DNA of 64,000 bases from an uncultured Paraprevotella sp. (GTDB taxonomy: Bacteria; Bacteroidota; Bacteroidia; Bacteroidales; Bacteroidaceae): contig URDY01000007.1 of the NCBI GenBank assembly GCA_900546665.1, forward strand, positions 1 through 64,000, read 5' to 3'. The notes below the pieces were generated by a model. That model worked only from the letters and a program-made list of their open reading frames with translations, searched no databases and was not told the origin of the DNA. Shown piece after piece: positions 8,893 to 21,763 of this stretch (positions are counted from its first letter, which is position 1; each line of letters begins with the position of its first letter). The translations under genes and the position numbers were made by a program.

Positions 8893-11088
8893 ATGACCAT
8901 GAAAAAAGTTTTAGTAGCAGGCGTCTTAATGCTTGCAGCCCTGCAGGTGAATGCAGACGAAAAGAAGGTGATCCGGATTTCAACCGATCAGACAGATCTG
9001 GTGTTACAGGTTGGTGACAACGGACGTCTTTACCAGACCTATCTCGGCGAGAGACTGTTGAATGATAACGATATCCAGAATTTTTCCTGGGATATACATG
9101 CCGGTTCTGACGGTAGTGTCAGCCAGCGTGGTTGGGAAGTTTACAGCGGATCGGGTAATGAGGATTATTTCGAACCGGCAATATCTATTACCCATAATGA
9201 TGGCAAGACATCAACTTATCTTTATTATGTGTCTTCTTCTACCAGTGCGGTAGAGGGAGGAACGCAGACGACCATCAACTTGCGGGATGACCAATATCCG
9301 GTGGATGTGACCTTGCATTATGTGGCTTATCCGAAGGAAAACGTGATAAAGACCTGGAGTGAGATCCGTCATCAGGAAAAGAAACCGATTGTGTTGTCAG
9401 CTTACGCTTCAACCATGCTCTATTTTAACAATTCATCTTATTATCTGACGGAATTCAGCAGTGACTGGGCTAAGGAAGCACAGATGAGCAGCCAGCAGTT
9501 GCAGTTTGGCAAGAAGGTGATCGATACGAAACTGGGTAGCCGTGCAGCCATGCATACCCATCCGTTCTTTGAATTGGGACTAGAGCAGCCCGTCGCAGAA
9601 CAGCAGGGTAAAGTATTGATGGGTACGTTGGGATGGACCGGTAATTTCCGTTTTACTTTTGAAATAGACAATGTCGGAAATCTGCGTGTCATACCGGGTA
9701 TCAATCCTTATGCTTCCAATTACGAACTCAAGAAAGATGAAGTATTTACCACACCGGAGTTTATTTTTACGTTAAGCTATAATGGAGCATCTCAAGGTAG
9801 CCGTAACTTGCAGGAGTGGGCGCGTAATTATAGCCTTAAGGATGGTAAAGGCAGCCGTCTTACCCTTTTGAACAACTGGGAAAATACAGGTTTCGATTTT
9901 AATCAGGAGATTTTATCCGGTCTCATGAAAGAGGCCAAGCATCTGGGTGTCGACATGTTCCTTCTCGATGACGGATGGTTCGGTAACAAATACCCTCGCA
10001 AGGACGATCATGCCGGATTGGGCGATTGGGAAGTAACCCACAACAAGTTGCCTGACGGTATACCTGCTTTGATTAAGGCTGCCAAAGATGCCGGTGTAAA
10101 ATTTGGTATATGGATCGAGCCGGAGATGGTCAATCCCCAGAGCGAATTGTTTGAGAAGCATCCTGATTGGGCTATTCATGATGATAACCGCAAGATATAC
10201 TATTACCGTAATCAGCTGGTACTTGATCTTAGTAATCCGGATGTACAGGATTATGTATATGAGGTTGTGGAGAAAATCATGAAGGAAAATCCCGAGGTCG
10301 CTTTCTTCAAATGGGATTGCAACAGTCCTATCACAAATATCTATTCACCCTATCTTAAAAACAAGCAGGGTCAGTTGTATATCAATCATGTCCGTGGCAT
10401 TTACAATGTCCTGAAACGTGTAAAAGAGAATTATCCGAATGTGCCGATGATGCTTTGTTCCGGAGGAGGAGCACGTTGCGATTATGAAGCATTGAAATAC
10501 TTCACAGAGTTCTGGTGCAGTGACAATACCGATCCGGTGGAGCGGGTTTATATTCAGTGGGGCTTTTCACAATTCTTCCCGGCAAAGGCCATGTGCGCAC
10601 ACGTGACAAGTTGGAACAAGAACACATCCGTCAAGTTCCGTACCGATGTGGCTTCCATGTGTAAACTGGGCTTCGACCTTGGATTGAAGGATTTGAGCGG
10701 TGAGGAACTGGAGTACTGCCAGATTGCTGTGGCCAACTGGAAGCGTCTGCAGCCAGCCATTATGGACGGCGATCAGTATCGTTTGGTTTCACCTTATGAA
10801 ACGAACCACATGGCTGTCAATTATGTCAGCAAGGATAAGGGACAGGCTGTGCTGTTTGCCTACGACATTCATCCGCGTTTTCAGGAGAAACTGATGGCTG
10901 TAAAGCTTCAGGGACTGGATCCTTATAAACAATACAAGGTGACAGAGATCAATCTCATGCCAGGTGTGGAGTCTACGTTGAAAGCTAATGGAAAAACCTA
11001 TTCAGGAGATTATCTGATGAAGGTCGGACTGGACGTATTCGGTTTTGCACAGACACAGAGTCATGTGATTGAACTGGTAGCTCAGTAA
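8893..11088 (+). CDS. Alpha-galactosidase, GH36
   Basis: The protein has 731 residues; it starts MTMKK, with an internal ATG at 8899 equally possible. A signal peptide ends near VNADE. After an N-terminal beta-supersandwich (about 25-320) the TIM barrel shows LDDGWFG (about 356), WIEPEMVNP, FFKWDCN with the predicted nucleophile Asp475, and the acid/base region SDNTDP (about 544-548). The enzyme releases alpha-1,6-galactose from raffinose-type sugars or galactomannan, probably in the periplasm. It is co-transcribed with the receptor upstream, and a strong terminator follows. Confidence 0.93.
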   Translation: MTMKKVLVAGVLMLAALQVNADEKKVIRISTDQTDLVLQVGDNGRLYQTYLGERLLNDNDIQNFSWDIHAGSDGSVSQRGWEVYSGSGNEDYFEPAISITHNDGKTSTYLYYVSSSTSAVEGGTQTTINLRDDQYPVDVTLHYVAYPKENVIKTWSEIRHQEKKPIVLSAYASTMLYFNNSSYYLTEFSSDWAKEAQMSSQQLQFGKKVIDTKLGSRAAMHTHPFFELGLEQPVAEQQGKVLMGTLGWTGNFRFTFEIDNVGNLRVIPGINPYASNYELKKDEVFTTPEFIFTLSYNGASQGSRNLQEWARNYSLKDGKGSRLTLLNNWENTGFDFNQEILSGLMKEAKHLGVDMFLLDDGWFGNKYPRKDDHAGLGDWEVTHNKLPDGIPALIKAAKDAGVKFGIWIEPEMVNPQSELFEKHPDWAIHDDNRKIYYYRNQLVLDLSNPDVQDYVYEVVEKIMKENPEVAFFKWDCNSPITNIYSPYLKNKQGQLYINHVRGIYNVLKRVKENYPNVPMMLCSGGGARCDYEALKYFTEFWCSDNTDPVERVYIQWGFSQFFPAKAMCAHVTSWNKNTSVKFRTDVASMCKLGFDLGLKDLSGEELEYCQIAVANWKRLQPAIMDGDQYRLVSPYETNHMAVNYVSKDKGQAVLFAYDIHPRFQEKLMAVKLQGLDPYKQYKVTEINLMPGVESTLKANGKTYSGDYLMKVGLDVFGFAQTQSHVIELVAQ

Positions 11089-11544
11089 TATGATTAATGT
11101 TTGATATTCATCTTTGCGGAAATCCCCTTTGGAAAAAATCCAAAGGGGATTTTTTCATGTTGCAAATGCCGGTAACAGGTTATCCGTATTCTGTTAATGG
11201 AGGTTTTGCTTTTTCTGTAAATACCGTATGTGAGGTGATTGACAATAAAACGGATCGGTTCCTGTCCTACAGGTATCCAGGTCCGGAAAGATGTTCTGCC
11301 GTATGATTGGTGTCCGGCAATAGCCAACAGTGTATAAAGTACGTTTAAAACATGTTTAAAAAGCTTTAATTCAGTTCTTTTGCGACAACGTGATTTTGAA
11401 AAACGGGTTCTTCTTGTTAGCTTTAGCCAGAGAGATGTTGTGGTTGACCGAGCTATTCTGAAAAATACATTTTATCATTATACTTATTGTCAATATGCTT
11501 GTTTTATAGAGGCAAGTTAGTTTATAACTTAAATTTAAATCATC
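11089..11544 (+). other. Gene-free stretch between GH36 and GH51
   Basis: It holds the GH36 terminator at 11121-11156. The rest shows no convincing gene. Overlapping small frames on both strands at 11094-11327 look like chance. The GH51 promoter must lie here; I see no clean TAnnTTTG close to the start. Confidence 0.5.
11121..11156 (+). terminator. Terminator after GH36
   Basis: A 12-bp perfect stem (11121-11132 with 11140-11151) has a 7-nt A-rich loop and is followed by a T run. Confidence 0.85.
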
Positions 11545-14079
11545 ATGAAAAAACAGTTAGTGTGTATGGCTGCATTGGCTTTAAGCCTGAGTGCCTGTAA
11601 ATCGCCCGAACCGGAAGTCGTGCTTGACATTGATCTGACTACCCGAGGGGCGGAAGTGCCTGAATCAATGTATGGTATCTTCTTTGAGGAGATAAACCAT
11701 GCCGGGGATGGCGGCCTTTATGGAGAAATGCTGATGAACAGAAGCTTCGAGGAGCGTGTGATTCCTGAAGGTTACAAAGTGGAGAATGGAGAGCTTGTTG
11801 CTCCCACTGTCATCCATCATTCATCGGGAAAACCCGCTTCAGGGCGTTATAGATGGGGAACAGATCCCTGTCCGGGTTGGGAACTGGATGTGACGGCAAC
11901 CGGACGTGCGGATATGTCGGTTACATCTGAGCAGCCTAATTTCTCTACAGCCCCTCATTCACTGAAAGTCAATGTGACAGAAAAAGGCAACGGTGTTACT
12001 TTGATTAATAAAGGTTATTGGGGACTGGCTTTACAGAAGGATGCGTCTTATCGCTTGCGTATGTTTATGCGTACTTCTGCAGGAGCCGGACAGATGGCTG
12101 TCCGTTTGCTGGGATCGGCCGACAAGGAACTGGGTCGTACTGTGATTCAGCTGAAGAATGATGGAAAGTGGCAGGAGTATAAAGTCAATATTCAGGCTAC
12201 TGATACCACAACTGCCGGTCGTCTGGCCATTGACATACCGGCCGATGGCGTTTATTATTTTGATTATGTCTCACTCTTCCCCGAAGATACTTATAAGGGA
12301 CGGGAAAACGGCATGCGCAAGGATGTGGCAGAAATGATAGAAGGTCTTCATCCGGCTTTTATCCGTTGGCCCGGAGGATGTATTGTCGAAGGTATCACGC
12401 TTAATAACCGGGTGCAGTGGAAGAAAACGCTCGGCGATCCCGCTGCAAGGCCGGGAGAGTATGACACTTGGGGATACCGCAATACTTATGGATTCGGATA
12501 TAAGGAATTCCTCGATTTTTGTGAAGATGTGGGCGCCAAGGGTATGTATGTCTGCAATGTCGGTATAGCCTGTCAGTATCGTACCGGAGAAGCCTGTTCC
12601 GATCAGAAGGCTGCAGATTATTTGCAGGATGCTCTGGATGCGATTGAGTACGCTATAGGTGATGTCAGCACGAAGTGGGGCGCCGTACGTGCAAAGGAGG
12701 GGCACCCCGAACCTTATCCTCTGGCCTATGTGGAAATAGGTAACGAAAACTGGGGACCGCTTTATGACAGCCGTTTCAACATGTTCTATGATGCCATTAA
12801 AGCCAAATATCCTCAGCTGACCTTGATTTCCAATCATGGACTTAACGGCCTGGGTGAGGCGCGTCGCACCGATATGATTGACCCGCACTGGTATGTGGCA
12901 CCCGATTTCTTCTTCGACAATGCCCGTATTTTCGATACTCATGAACGGGGCAAATATAAGGTCTATGTGGGAGAATATGCCTGCAATCAGGGCGTAGGCG
13001 GCGGTAATATGCTGGCTGCGCTAAGTGAGGCGGCGTTCATTACCGGTATGGAACGTAACAGTGATCTGGTGACCATGGCTTCTTATGCTCCTTTGTTCGA
13101 AAACAAGAATGACCGTTGCTGGTCTACTAATCTGATATGGATAAGCAACAGTCAGGTGGTAGGCCGTTCTTCTTATTATGTGCAGAAGATGTTTGCCGAG
13201 CATAAGCCCGATTATAACCTTCCGGTCAAGGCTACGGTGCTGAATGAAGAAATAGAGCCAATGCTTCAGGATAAGGGTTATGTGGGATTTGGAACATGGA
13301 GTACGCAGGTACAGTTCAGGAATCTGACGGTGACGGACAGTACGGGAAGTCAGATCCAGAAGGCAGACATGTCAGATGCCTCACAGTGGGTTGCTGTGCG
13401 AGGTGACTGGAAGTCGGTTGACGGCATTTATACACAAGGCAGCAATGAGAACCGTACGGCTTTGCTTTGGACAAAGGGAAAGGCCGGTGTTGGAGATGTC
13501 ATAGAGTTTGAGGTCAACAAGATTTCTGGCAATGAAGGCTTCTTTGCTTATTTCGGAATGGAAAAACCCGATCTTTCAGGCGGATATATGCTGAATGCCG
13601 GAGGATGGGGTAATACGTCTACTGCCATTGAAACGGTAAGAAACGATAATAGCTTTGTATCATCCGATAAGGTCGCAGACCGGATAGATACCGGACGCTG
13701 GTATAAGGTTAAGATCGTTCTCACTGAGAAAGGTGCCGATTATTATATTGATGGCCGTAAGATATTGGCTCATGTCAATAAACCGCTTAACAGAAGATTC
13801 TATGTAGCCGGTTATGATGAAACGGCTGGTGAAGTGATTGTCAAGGTGGTCAATGCCACGGCGAAGTCCTGTCCGGTAAAGATTAATCTTAATGGCGGCG
13901 ATGTAGAGTACAGAGGACATGTCATCACGTTGAGCAGTGATTCTCTTCAGCAAGAGAACAGTTTTGCAGAACCCATGAAGATTTCTCCGGTTGATTCGGA
14001 TTACAACGGATTCGGTTCTTCATTCGTCTATGAATTCAAGCCTTATTCATTGACTGTATTAAGAATGAAGAAGAAATAG
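11545..14079 (+). CDS. Alpha-L-arabinofuranosidase, GH51 (lipoprotein)
   Basis: The protein has 844 residues. Lipobox LSLSAC gives an acylated cysteine near residue 18. An N-terminal carbohydrate-binding-like region (about 80-240) precedes the GH51 barrel: FIRWPGGC, EIGNENWGP with predicted acid/base Glu401, and VGEYACN with predicted nucleophile Glu477. A long insert at about 570-725 has LamG/DUF1080-like features (GNEGFFAYFG, WYKVKIVLTEKGADYYIDG), then the C-terminal beta domain resumes. It removes arabinofuranose side chains from arabinan, arabinogalactan or pectin, probably at the cell surface or in the periplasm. It appears monocistronic. Confidence 0.92.
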   Translation: MKKQLVCMAALALSLSACKSPEPEVVLDIDLTTRGAEVPESMYGIFFEEINHAGDGGLYGEMLMNRSFEERVIPEGYKVENGELVAPTVIHHSSGKPASGRYRWGTDPCPGWELDVTATGRADMSVTSEQPNFSTAPHSLKVNVTEKGNGVTLINKGYWGLALQKDASYRLRMFMRTSAGAGQMAVRLLGSADKELGRTVIQLKNDGKWQEYKVNIQATDTTTAGRLAIDIPADGVYYFDYVSLFPEDTYKGRENGMRKDVAEMIEGLHPAFIRWPGGCIVEGITLNNRVQWKKTLGDPAARPGEYDTWGYRNTYGFGYKEFLDFCEDVGAKGMYVCNVGIACQYRTGEACSDQKAADYLQDALDAIEYAIGDVSTKWGAVRAKEGHPEPYPLAYVEIGNENWGPLYDSRFNMFYDAIKAKYPQLTLISNHGLNGLGEARRTDMIDPHWYVAPDFFFDNARIFDTHERGKYKVYVGEYACNQGVGGGNMLAALSEAAFITGMERNSDLVTMASYAPLFENKNDRCWSTNLIWISNSQVVGRSSYYVQKMFAEHKPDYNLPVKATVLNEEIEPMLQDKGYVGFGTWSTQVQFRNLTVTDSTGSQIQKADMSDASQWVAVRGDWKSVDGIYTQGSNENRTALLWTKGKAGVGDVIEFEVNKISGNEGFFAYFGMEKPDLSGGYMLNAGGWGNTSTAIETVRNDNSFVSSDKVADRIDTGRWYKVKIVLTEKGADYYIDGRKILAHVNKPLNRRFYVAGYDETAGEVIVKVVNATAKSCPVKINLNGGDVEYRGHVITLSSDSLQQENSFAEPMKISPVDSDYNGFGSSFVYEFKPYSLTVLRMKKK

Positions 14080-14106
14080 GATGGTCCTTTTCAGACCATA
14101 AGGAAA

Positions 14107-14144
14107 GCGGGGCTACCTCACGGAAAAAGTGACGGTAACCCCGC
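14107..14144. terminator. Shared terminator between GH51 and the pyrophosphatase
   Basis: The GC-rich arms GCGGGG/CCCCGC, with an internal mismatch region and a second short stem, lie between two convergent stops. No strong T run on either side, so efficiency is uncertain. Confidence 0.55.
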
Positions 14145-14170
14145 AATTTATTTCTGTATCTTGAGATCGC

Positions 14171-16375
14171 TTAGAACAGACTCCAAGAAACGGTCAGTCC
14201 GGCCATGACGATGGCGACCATGGACATCAGTTTGATCAGGATGTTCAGGCTCGGGCCGGATGTATCCTTGAACGGATCACCTACGGTATCGCCGACTACA
14301 GTGGCACGGTGTACTTCGCTGCCCTTGCCGCCGAAATTGCCTTCTTCAACGTATTTCTTGGCATTGTCCCATGCACCGCCGGCATTGGCCATGAATATCG
14401 CCAATACGAAACCGGCAGACAGACCGCCAACCAGCAGACCGATCACACCGGGAACACCGAATACCAGTCCTGTGATGATGGGAGCGATGATGGCCAGCAG
14501 TGAAGGGAATACCATTTCACGCTGGGCACCTTTCGTGGAAATCTGTACGCAACGGGCATAGTCAGGTTCTGCTTCGCCCGAGAGAATACCTTTGATTTCG
14601 CGGAACTGGCGGCGTACTTCCTCTACCATATGGGCGGCAGCACGACCTACGGCGTTCATGGTCAGACCGCAGAACAGGAAGGCCATCATGCTTCCGATGA
14701 ACATGCCGGAAAGGACTGTCGGGTTCATCAGGGTTACGTCATAATAAGTCATGAAATCCGTGAACGATGCTTCGTGTATCTGTATCTGGTCACCGTTCGG
14801 CATTTCCAGTACCGTTTGTCCGAGTCGGGTCAGTCCGATACGGATTTCTTCCACGTAAGAGGCCAGCAGAGCCAGACCCGTCAGTGCGGCAGAACCTATG
14901 GCGAATCCTTTTCCTGTGGCTGCTGTGGTATTACCCAATGAGTCGAGTGCGTCGGTGCGTTTGCGGACCGCTTCACCCAGTCCGCTCATTTCTGCGTTTC
15001 CGCCGGCATTGTCGGCAATCGGGCCGTAAGCGTCAGTAGCCAGTGTGATACCCAATGTGGAAAGCATGCCGACGGCAGCGATACCTATACCATAAAGTCC
15101 CATGCTGACATTGGTCAGGTCGAAACCGGAAGCAAGCCAGTAAGACAGGATGATGCCTATGACGACGGCTACAACCGGGATTGTTGTGGAAATCATGCCG
15201 AGGCCGATACCGGAAATGATGACCGTAGCCGGTCCTGTCTTTCCGCTTTCAGAAAGCTTTTGGGTAGGACGGTAAGATTGTGAAGTATAGTATTCCGTAG
15301 AGCGTCCGATGACGATACCGACTAGAAGTCCGACTACTACGGCGAAAGCGATGTTCAGCCAGTTGTCGAGCTGGAGCGCCCACAGTATGGTGAATGTGGC
15401 TACCACGATAAGGGCTGAGCTCAGGTTCGTACCAACAGACAGGGAGTTAAGCAGATCCTTCATGCTGGCGTCTTCTTTGGTCCGTACGGAGAATATGCCG
15501 ATGATGGACAAGATGATACCTACTGCGGCAATCAGCATTGGGGCAATGACGGCTTTATATTGCATGTCGACGTCACTGCTGCTGATGAAAGCTGCTGCAC
15601 CCAGTGCGGAAGTAGCCAGAATGGAACCGCAGTATGATTCATAAAGGTCGGCACCCATGCCGGCCACGTCACCGACGTTGTCACCTACATTGTCAGCAAT
15701 GGTAGCCGGGTTGCGTGGGTCGTCTTCAGGAATGCCTGCTTCCACTTTGCCGACCAGGTCGGCACCTACGTCAGCGGCTTTGGTGTAGATACCGCCGCCT
15801 ACACGTGCGAACAAGGCCTGTGTGCTGGCACCCATACCGAATGTCAGCATTGTTGTGGTGATCATGCACAGTTTGGCTGTCGGGCTGAATTCGTCAGCCG
15901 GAATCACGTGGTCCAGCAGAATATACCAGAAAGAAATGTCGAACAGTCCCAGTCCGACTACTACGAGTCCCATTACCGCACCGCTTCGGAAAGCTACACG
16001 CAGGCCTTTGTTGAGTGAGTCGCGTGCTGCATTGGCCGTACGTGCTGAGGCGTATGTGGCCGTTTTCATGCCTAAAAATCCGGATAATCCGGAGAAGAAA
16101 CCGCCGGTAAGGAAAGCAACCGGTACCCATGAGTTCTGCAGGCTGAAACCGTAAGCCATGACGGAAAACAGAATGACCAGTCCCAGAAATATCAGTCCCA
16201 CGATTTTGTACTGTTGTTTGAGGTACGACATAGCCCCTTCGCGCACATGTCTGGCGATTTTTTCCATGAGAGGCGTGCCTTCACTTTCTTTCATCATCTG
16301 GCGGTAGAAATACCAGGCCAGCAGGAGCGCCAGCAATGAGGACGCCGGTACGATCCAGAATAGTTGATGTTCCAT
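14171..16375 (-). CDS. hppA: Membrane-integral pyrophosphatase (K+-dependent type)
   Basis: The protein has 734 residues and about 16 membrane helices. The PPi/Mg site is clear: [20 protein letters not shown], then [19 protein letters not shown], and [16 protein letters not shown] further on. The enzyme hydrolyses cytosolic pyrophosphate and pumps H+ and/or Na+ outwards. The diagnostic [10 protein letters not shown] has alanine where K+-independent enzymes carry lysine, placing it in the K+-dependent branch. From memory, a Bacteroides member of that branch pumps both Na+ and H+; which ion this one moves cannot be read here. It has its own promoter and is separated from PL11 by a terminator. 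Confidence 0.94.
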   Translation of the reverse strand: MEHQLFWIVPASSLLALLLAWYFYRQMMKESEGTPLMEKIARHVREGAMSYLKQQYKIVGLIFLGLVILFSVMAYGFSLQNSWVPVAFLTGGFFSGLSGFLGMKTATYASARTANAARDSLNKGLRVAFRSGAVMGLVVVGLGLFDISFWYILLDHVIPADEFSPTAKLCMITTTMLTFGMGASTQALFARVGGGIYTKAADVGADLVGKVEAGIPEDDPRNPATIADNVGDNVGDVAGMGADLYESYCGSILATSALGAAAFISSSDVDMQYKAVIAPMLIAAVGIILSIIGIFSVRTKEDASMKDLLNSLSVGTNLSSALIVVATFTILWALQLDNWLNIAFAVVVGLLVGIVIGRSTEYYTSQSYRPTQKLSESGKTGPATVIISGIGLGMISTTIPVVAVVIGIILSYWLASGFDLTNVSMGLYGIGIAAVGMLSTLGITLATDAYGPIADNAGGNAEMSGLGEAVRKRTDALDSLGNTTAATGKGFAIGSAALTGLALLASYVEEIRIGLTRLGQTVLEMPNGDQIQIHEASFTDFMTYYDVTLMNPTVLSGMFIGSMMAFLFCGLTMNAVGRAAAHMVEEVRRQFREIKGILSGEAEPDYARCVQISTKGAQREMVFPSLLAIIAPIITGLVFGVPGVIGLLVGGLSAGFVLAIFMANAGGAWDNAKKYVEEGNFGGKGSEVHRATVVGDTVGDPFKDTSGPSLNILIKLMSMVAIVMAGLTVSWSLF

Positions 16376-16409
16376 AAGTAGATATGATTTAAGATTAATA
16401 CTGTCGTGG

Positions 16410-16417
16410 CAAAGATA
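16410..16417 (-). promoter_or_regulatory. -7 box for the pyrophosphatase gene
   Basis: The minus strand reads TATCTTTG, 34 nt before ATG 16375. Confidence 0.6.
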
Positions 16418-16455
16418 TGTAAAAAAAGAGAGAATGGAACAAAAATGCCATAAAA

Positions 16456-16486
16456 AAATGCACCGTCCTTTGTTGGCGGTGCATTT
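16456..16486 (-). terminator. Terminator after PL11
   Basis: A 10-bp perfect stem AAATGCACCG/CGGTGCATTT has an 11-nt loop. The minus-strand transcript runs into a U run. It lies 8 nt past the PL11 stop. Confidence 0.8.
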
Positions 16487-16493
16487 CGGAAAA

Positions 16494-18902
16494 TTATTTC
16501 TTCACGGTGCGGAATGTTTGCTTGTGCAGCTGGTCGCTGACCTTGACCAGATAAACTCCTTTGGGCAGATGGGCCAGTCCGTTGAGGGCAGCCGTATAAG
16601 TGCCGTGGATGTGGGTATCTTTTTGTGCTATGGCCGTTCCTTCGTTGTTAAAGAGGGCGATGTGTACATCGGCCGGTTGTTCTTTATGGATCCGGATAGC
16701 GATTTCATGGTCAAATGTCGGGCTGACTTCAATCCCTTTCGTCTCCTGCAGAGTATGGAGTGCCGTTTCGTCAGCCTTGACAGTCAGGACGCCGTTGATT
16801 TCTCCGCGTTCTTTGGTGAAACTGTGTGTGACTCTGATTTTGAACGGGAATGTTCCGGTTTCTGTAGGTGTACCAGCAATTGTCAGGATACAACTGTTGG
16901 CGTCACGTGTCATCTTGACTCCGTCCGGCAGTCCGCTGGCACTGTTGACGGTGCAGTTGACGAAGCGGTATACGGCCGGTGTCATTTCGGCATTTTGTAT
17001 GACGGTCTGCTCCAGACGTCCTTCACCCATAGGAATCAGTTCATAAGGTCTGCTCAGGGAATCCGGCAAATAATATCCCAGGTGCGGTGGCTGGTTGTAG
17101 CCTACGTTCTGCCATGCTATTCCCATTCTGTAGATATGGTCGGACATCAGCGTGGGCACCTTGTATTGGCTAGGATAAGTTGTGGTGAATACATTGAGGT
17201 CACTTTTGGTGTTGCCGTCAAACAGAATGACCTCTTCCCGCCAGTCGCCAAACAGATCGGCGCTCAGACAAGGTGTGTTTTTACTTCCGTTGCAGGCACT
17301 GGAGGCCTCATATTCATGGAAGTTGGCCAGTCGCTGGGTGGATTTGCTGGAAGAAATCCATTTGTCTATGACGGTGCCGTCGAGTAACTCATCATAAAGG
17401 TCGCCATCCCAGTATATCCGGAAGTTCATGCTGGGGCAGGAATTGGCAATAGCCTGATGCTGGCAATTGTAGACGTTGCTTTGTGTAGAAAACCAGTATT
17501 CATATCCACGATGTTCGCTGTCGATGTCAGCCGCTACGCCGCGTCCCGTGTCGCGTCCTGTCGTGATCCGTTTCAGCACTTCGCCCGTTTTGGCGTCCCG
17601 GAAGTCGCCGCCGTATGGACTGCTTTCATGCACCATGAAGAATTCCAGTCCCGGTCTGTCCGGATCAAGGTCGCCCAGATGGATGGCGTCACCATGTCCC
17701 ATACCGGTACGGTAAAGCAGCGAGCCGTCATCATCTATGGCTGCAGAACCATACATGATTTCGTCTTTTCCGTCTCCGTCCACGTCACCAGTCGAGATAT
17801 TGTGGGCACCTTCTCCATAAGCACCTTCCCAGGGCGTCTCTGATTTATGTATCCATCTGTGCTTCAGTTTGCTGCCGTCAAAGTCTACAGCCCACAGATA
17901 AGAATATGTATAATATCCGCGACACATGACCGCACTCGGTTTCTGTCCGTCCAGATAAGCTACACAGGCCAGGAAGCGGTCTACGCGGTTGCCGTAGTTG
18001 TCGCCCCAGTGTGCTTTGTCCATAGGCTTGATATCACGGGGCGGATTATAGTTGATGGTATGTATGGCTTTTCCTGTCAGTCCGCTGAATATGGTCAGGT
18101 ATTCCGGTCCGCTGAGAATACGTCCGCCGCCGTCGACATAGCTTTTGCTGTTGTCTGCATTCTTGATGGTCAGGTTTGTGGCTGCTTCCGTCACGTATGC
18201 TCCGCTTCCGTCCTGGCTTCCTGGAGCCGTTTTGCAGATCAGTTCTGCGCGTCCGTCGCCATCGAAGTCATATACCAAATATTGTGTATAGTGTGCTCCT
18301 GCGCGGATATTTGCACCCAGGTTGATGCGCCATAGTTGTGTCCCGTCCATTTTGTAACAGTCTATCAGTACAGGGCCGGTATATCCGTTTTGAGAGTTGT
18401 CCTTGGCATTGCTCGGATCCCATTTCACGATTATTTCATATTCGCCGTCTCCGTCCACATCGCCGGCGCTGCAGTCATTCGGTGTATATTCGTAGGTGGA
18501 ATTATCACTGCATTTCCCGCCTTCAGGCCTGTTGAGATGAATGCGTTTATATACGTCGGCCCAAGGCGTTACGACATCAGAAGAGTCGATGGCCTGTCCT
18601 GTCTGGTCTACGGTGATAACCTGATAGGTTGCCGAAGGATCCGGGGCTTCCGTGTCTGAATAGTTGGTTTTGTTGAACAGGCTTTGCAGCTTCTTTCCGT
18701 TTTTATACAAATCGTAGGTATAAGTGTTCTTGTCGGAAGGAAGGCATCTCCATGAGATAAAAGTGCTTGAACCGTCTGTTACGGCTACCAGACCTCTGCC
18801 CAGTTTTTCTTTTTGCATGTTAGCGGTGTCATAATTGGGTTGTGCGACTCCTGACAGGCAGCCGGCCAGACAAAGGGCTGTGAATAGGTTTCTGTTTTTC
18901 AT
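16494..18902 (-). CDS. Rhamnogalacturonan lyase, PL11, with C-terminal sorting-like tail
   Basis: The protein has 802 residues with a signal peptide to about SGVAQ. The PL11 beta-propeller carries repeated calcium-type loops (GDVDGDGEYEI, YDFDGDGRAEL, GDVDGDGKDEIMYG, ADLFGDWREEV). A cadherin-like/Ig region follows (about 640-715). The last 75 residues look like a type-A T9SS sorting tail (VEVSP-like start, PKGVYLVKVSD, QTFRTVKK). The enzyme cleaves the rhamnogalacturonan I backbone by beta-elimination. I see no T9SS genes here, so whether the tail works as a sorting signal is open. It is transcribed alone. Confidence 0.93.
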   Translation of the reverse strand: MKNRNLFTALCLAGCLSGVAQPNYDTANMQKEKLGRGLVAVTDGSSTFISWRCLPSDKNTYTYDLYKNGKKLQSLFNKTNYSDTEAPDPSATYQVITVDQTGQAIDSSDVVTPWADVYKRIHLNRPEGGKCSDNSTYEYTPNDCSAGDVDGDGEYEIIVKWDPSNAKDNSQNGYTGPVLIDCYKMDGTQLWRINLGANIRAGAHYTQYLVYDFDGDGRAELICKTAPGSQDGSGAYVTEAATNLTIKNADNSKSYVDGGGRILSGPEYLTIFSGLTGKAIHTINYNPPRDIKPMDKAHWGDNYGNRVDRFLACVAYLDGQKPSAVMCRGYYTYSYLWAVDFDGSKLKHRWIHKSETPWEGAYGEGAHNISTGDVDGDGKDEIMYGSAAIDDDGSLLYRTGMGHGDAIHLGDLDPDRPGLEFFMVHESSPYGGDFRDAKTGEVLKRITTGRDTGRGVAADIDSEHRGYEYWFSTQSNVYNCQHQAIANSCPSMNFRIYWDGDLYDELLDGTVIDKWISSSKSTQRLANFHEYEASSACNGSKNTPCLSADLFGDWREEVILFDGNTKSDLNVFTTTYPSQYKVPTLMSDHIYRMGIAWQNVGYNQPPHLGYYLPDSLSRPYELIPMGEGRLEQTVIQNAEMTPAVYRFVNCTVNSASGLPDGVKMTRDANSCILTIAGTPTETGTFPFKIRVTHSFTKERGEINGVLTVKADETALHTLQETKGIEVSPTFDHEIAIRIHKEQPADVHIALFNNEGTAIAQKDTHIHGTYTAALNGLAHLPKGVYLVKVSDQLHKQTFRTVKK

Positions 18903-18967
18903 GACTAATGATCAGGTTGTTGATAATTGGATTAAATGTATATGGGTTGTTTATCTTCATAAAGAAT

Positions 18968-19010
18968 AAAAAGGTTCCCGAAAAGTGAATTCTGTTTTCG
19001 GGAGCCTTTT
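18968..19010 (-). terminator. Terminator after valS
   Basis: A stem of about 16 bp with one G-T pair (AAAAGGTTCCCGAAAA with TTTTCGGGAGCCTTTT) ends 20 bases past the valS stop. A/T tracts flank both sides. Confidence 0.85.
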
Positions 19011-19030
19011 ATATGTAGAATCAGTAAAGA

Positions 19031-21715
<2,685 letters not shown>

Positions 21716-21755
21716 GATGATTATGAATTGTATTGTTGATTTCTTTTTTGAGGTG

Positions 21756-21763
21756 CAAAGTTA
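21756..21763 (-). promoter_or_regulatory. -7 box for valS
   Basis: The minus strand reads TAACTTTG, 41 nt before ATG 21715. Confidence 0.6.

Noticed and set aside
11094..11327. Opposing small ORFs after GH36
   Set aside because: They lie over a terminator hairpin and mirror each other on both strands, so neither looks coding.
11371..11478. 35-codon minus-strand ORF (MIKCIFQNSS... ending in TLSQKN) between GH36 and GH51
   Set aside because: It has no recognisable family, no clear promoter, and lies in AT-rich intergenic DNA; it may be chance or a worn remnant.
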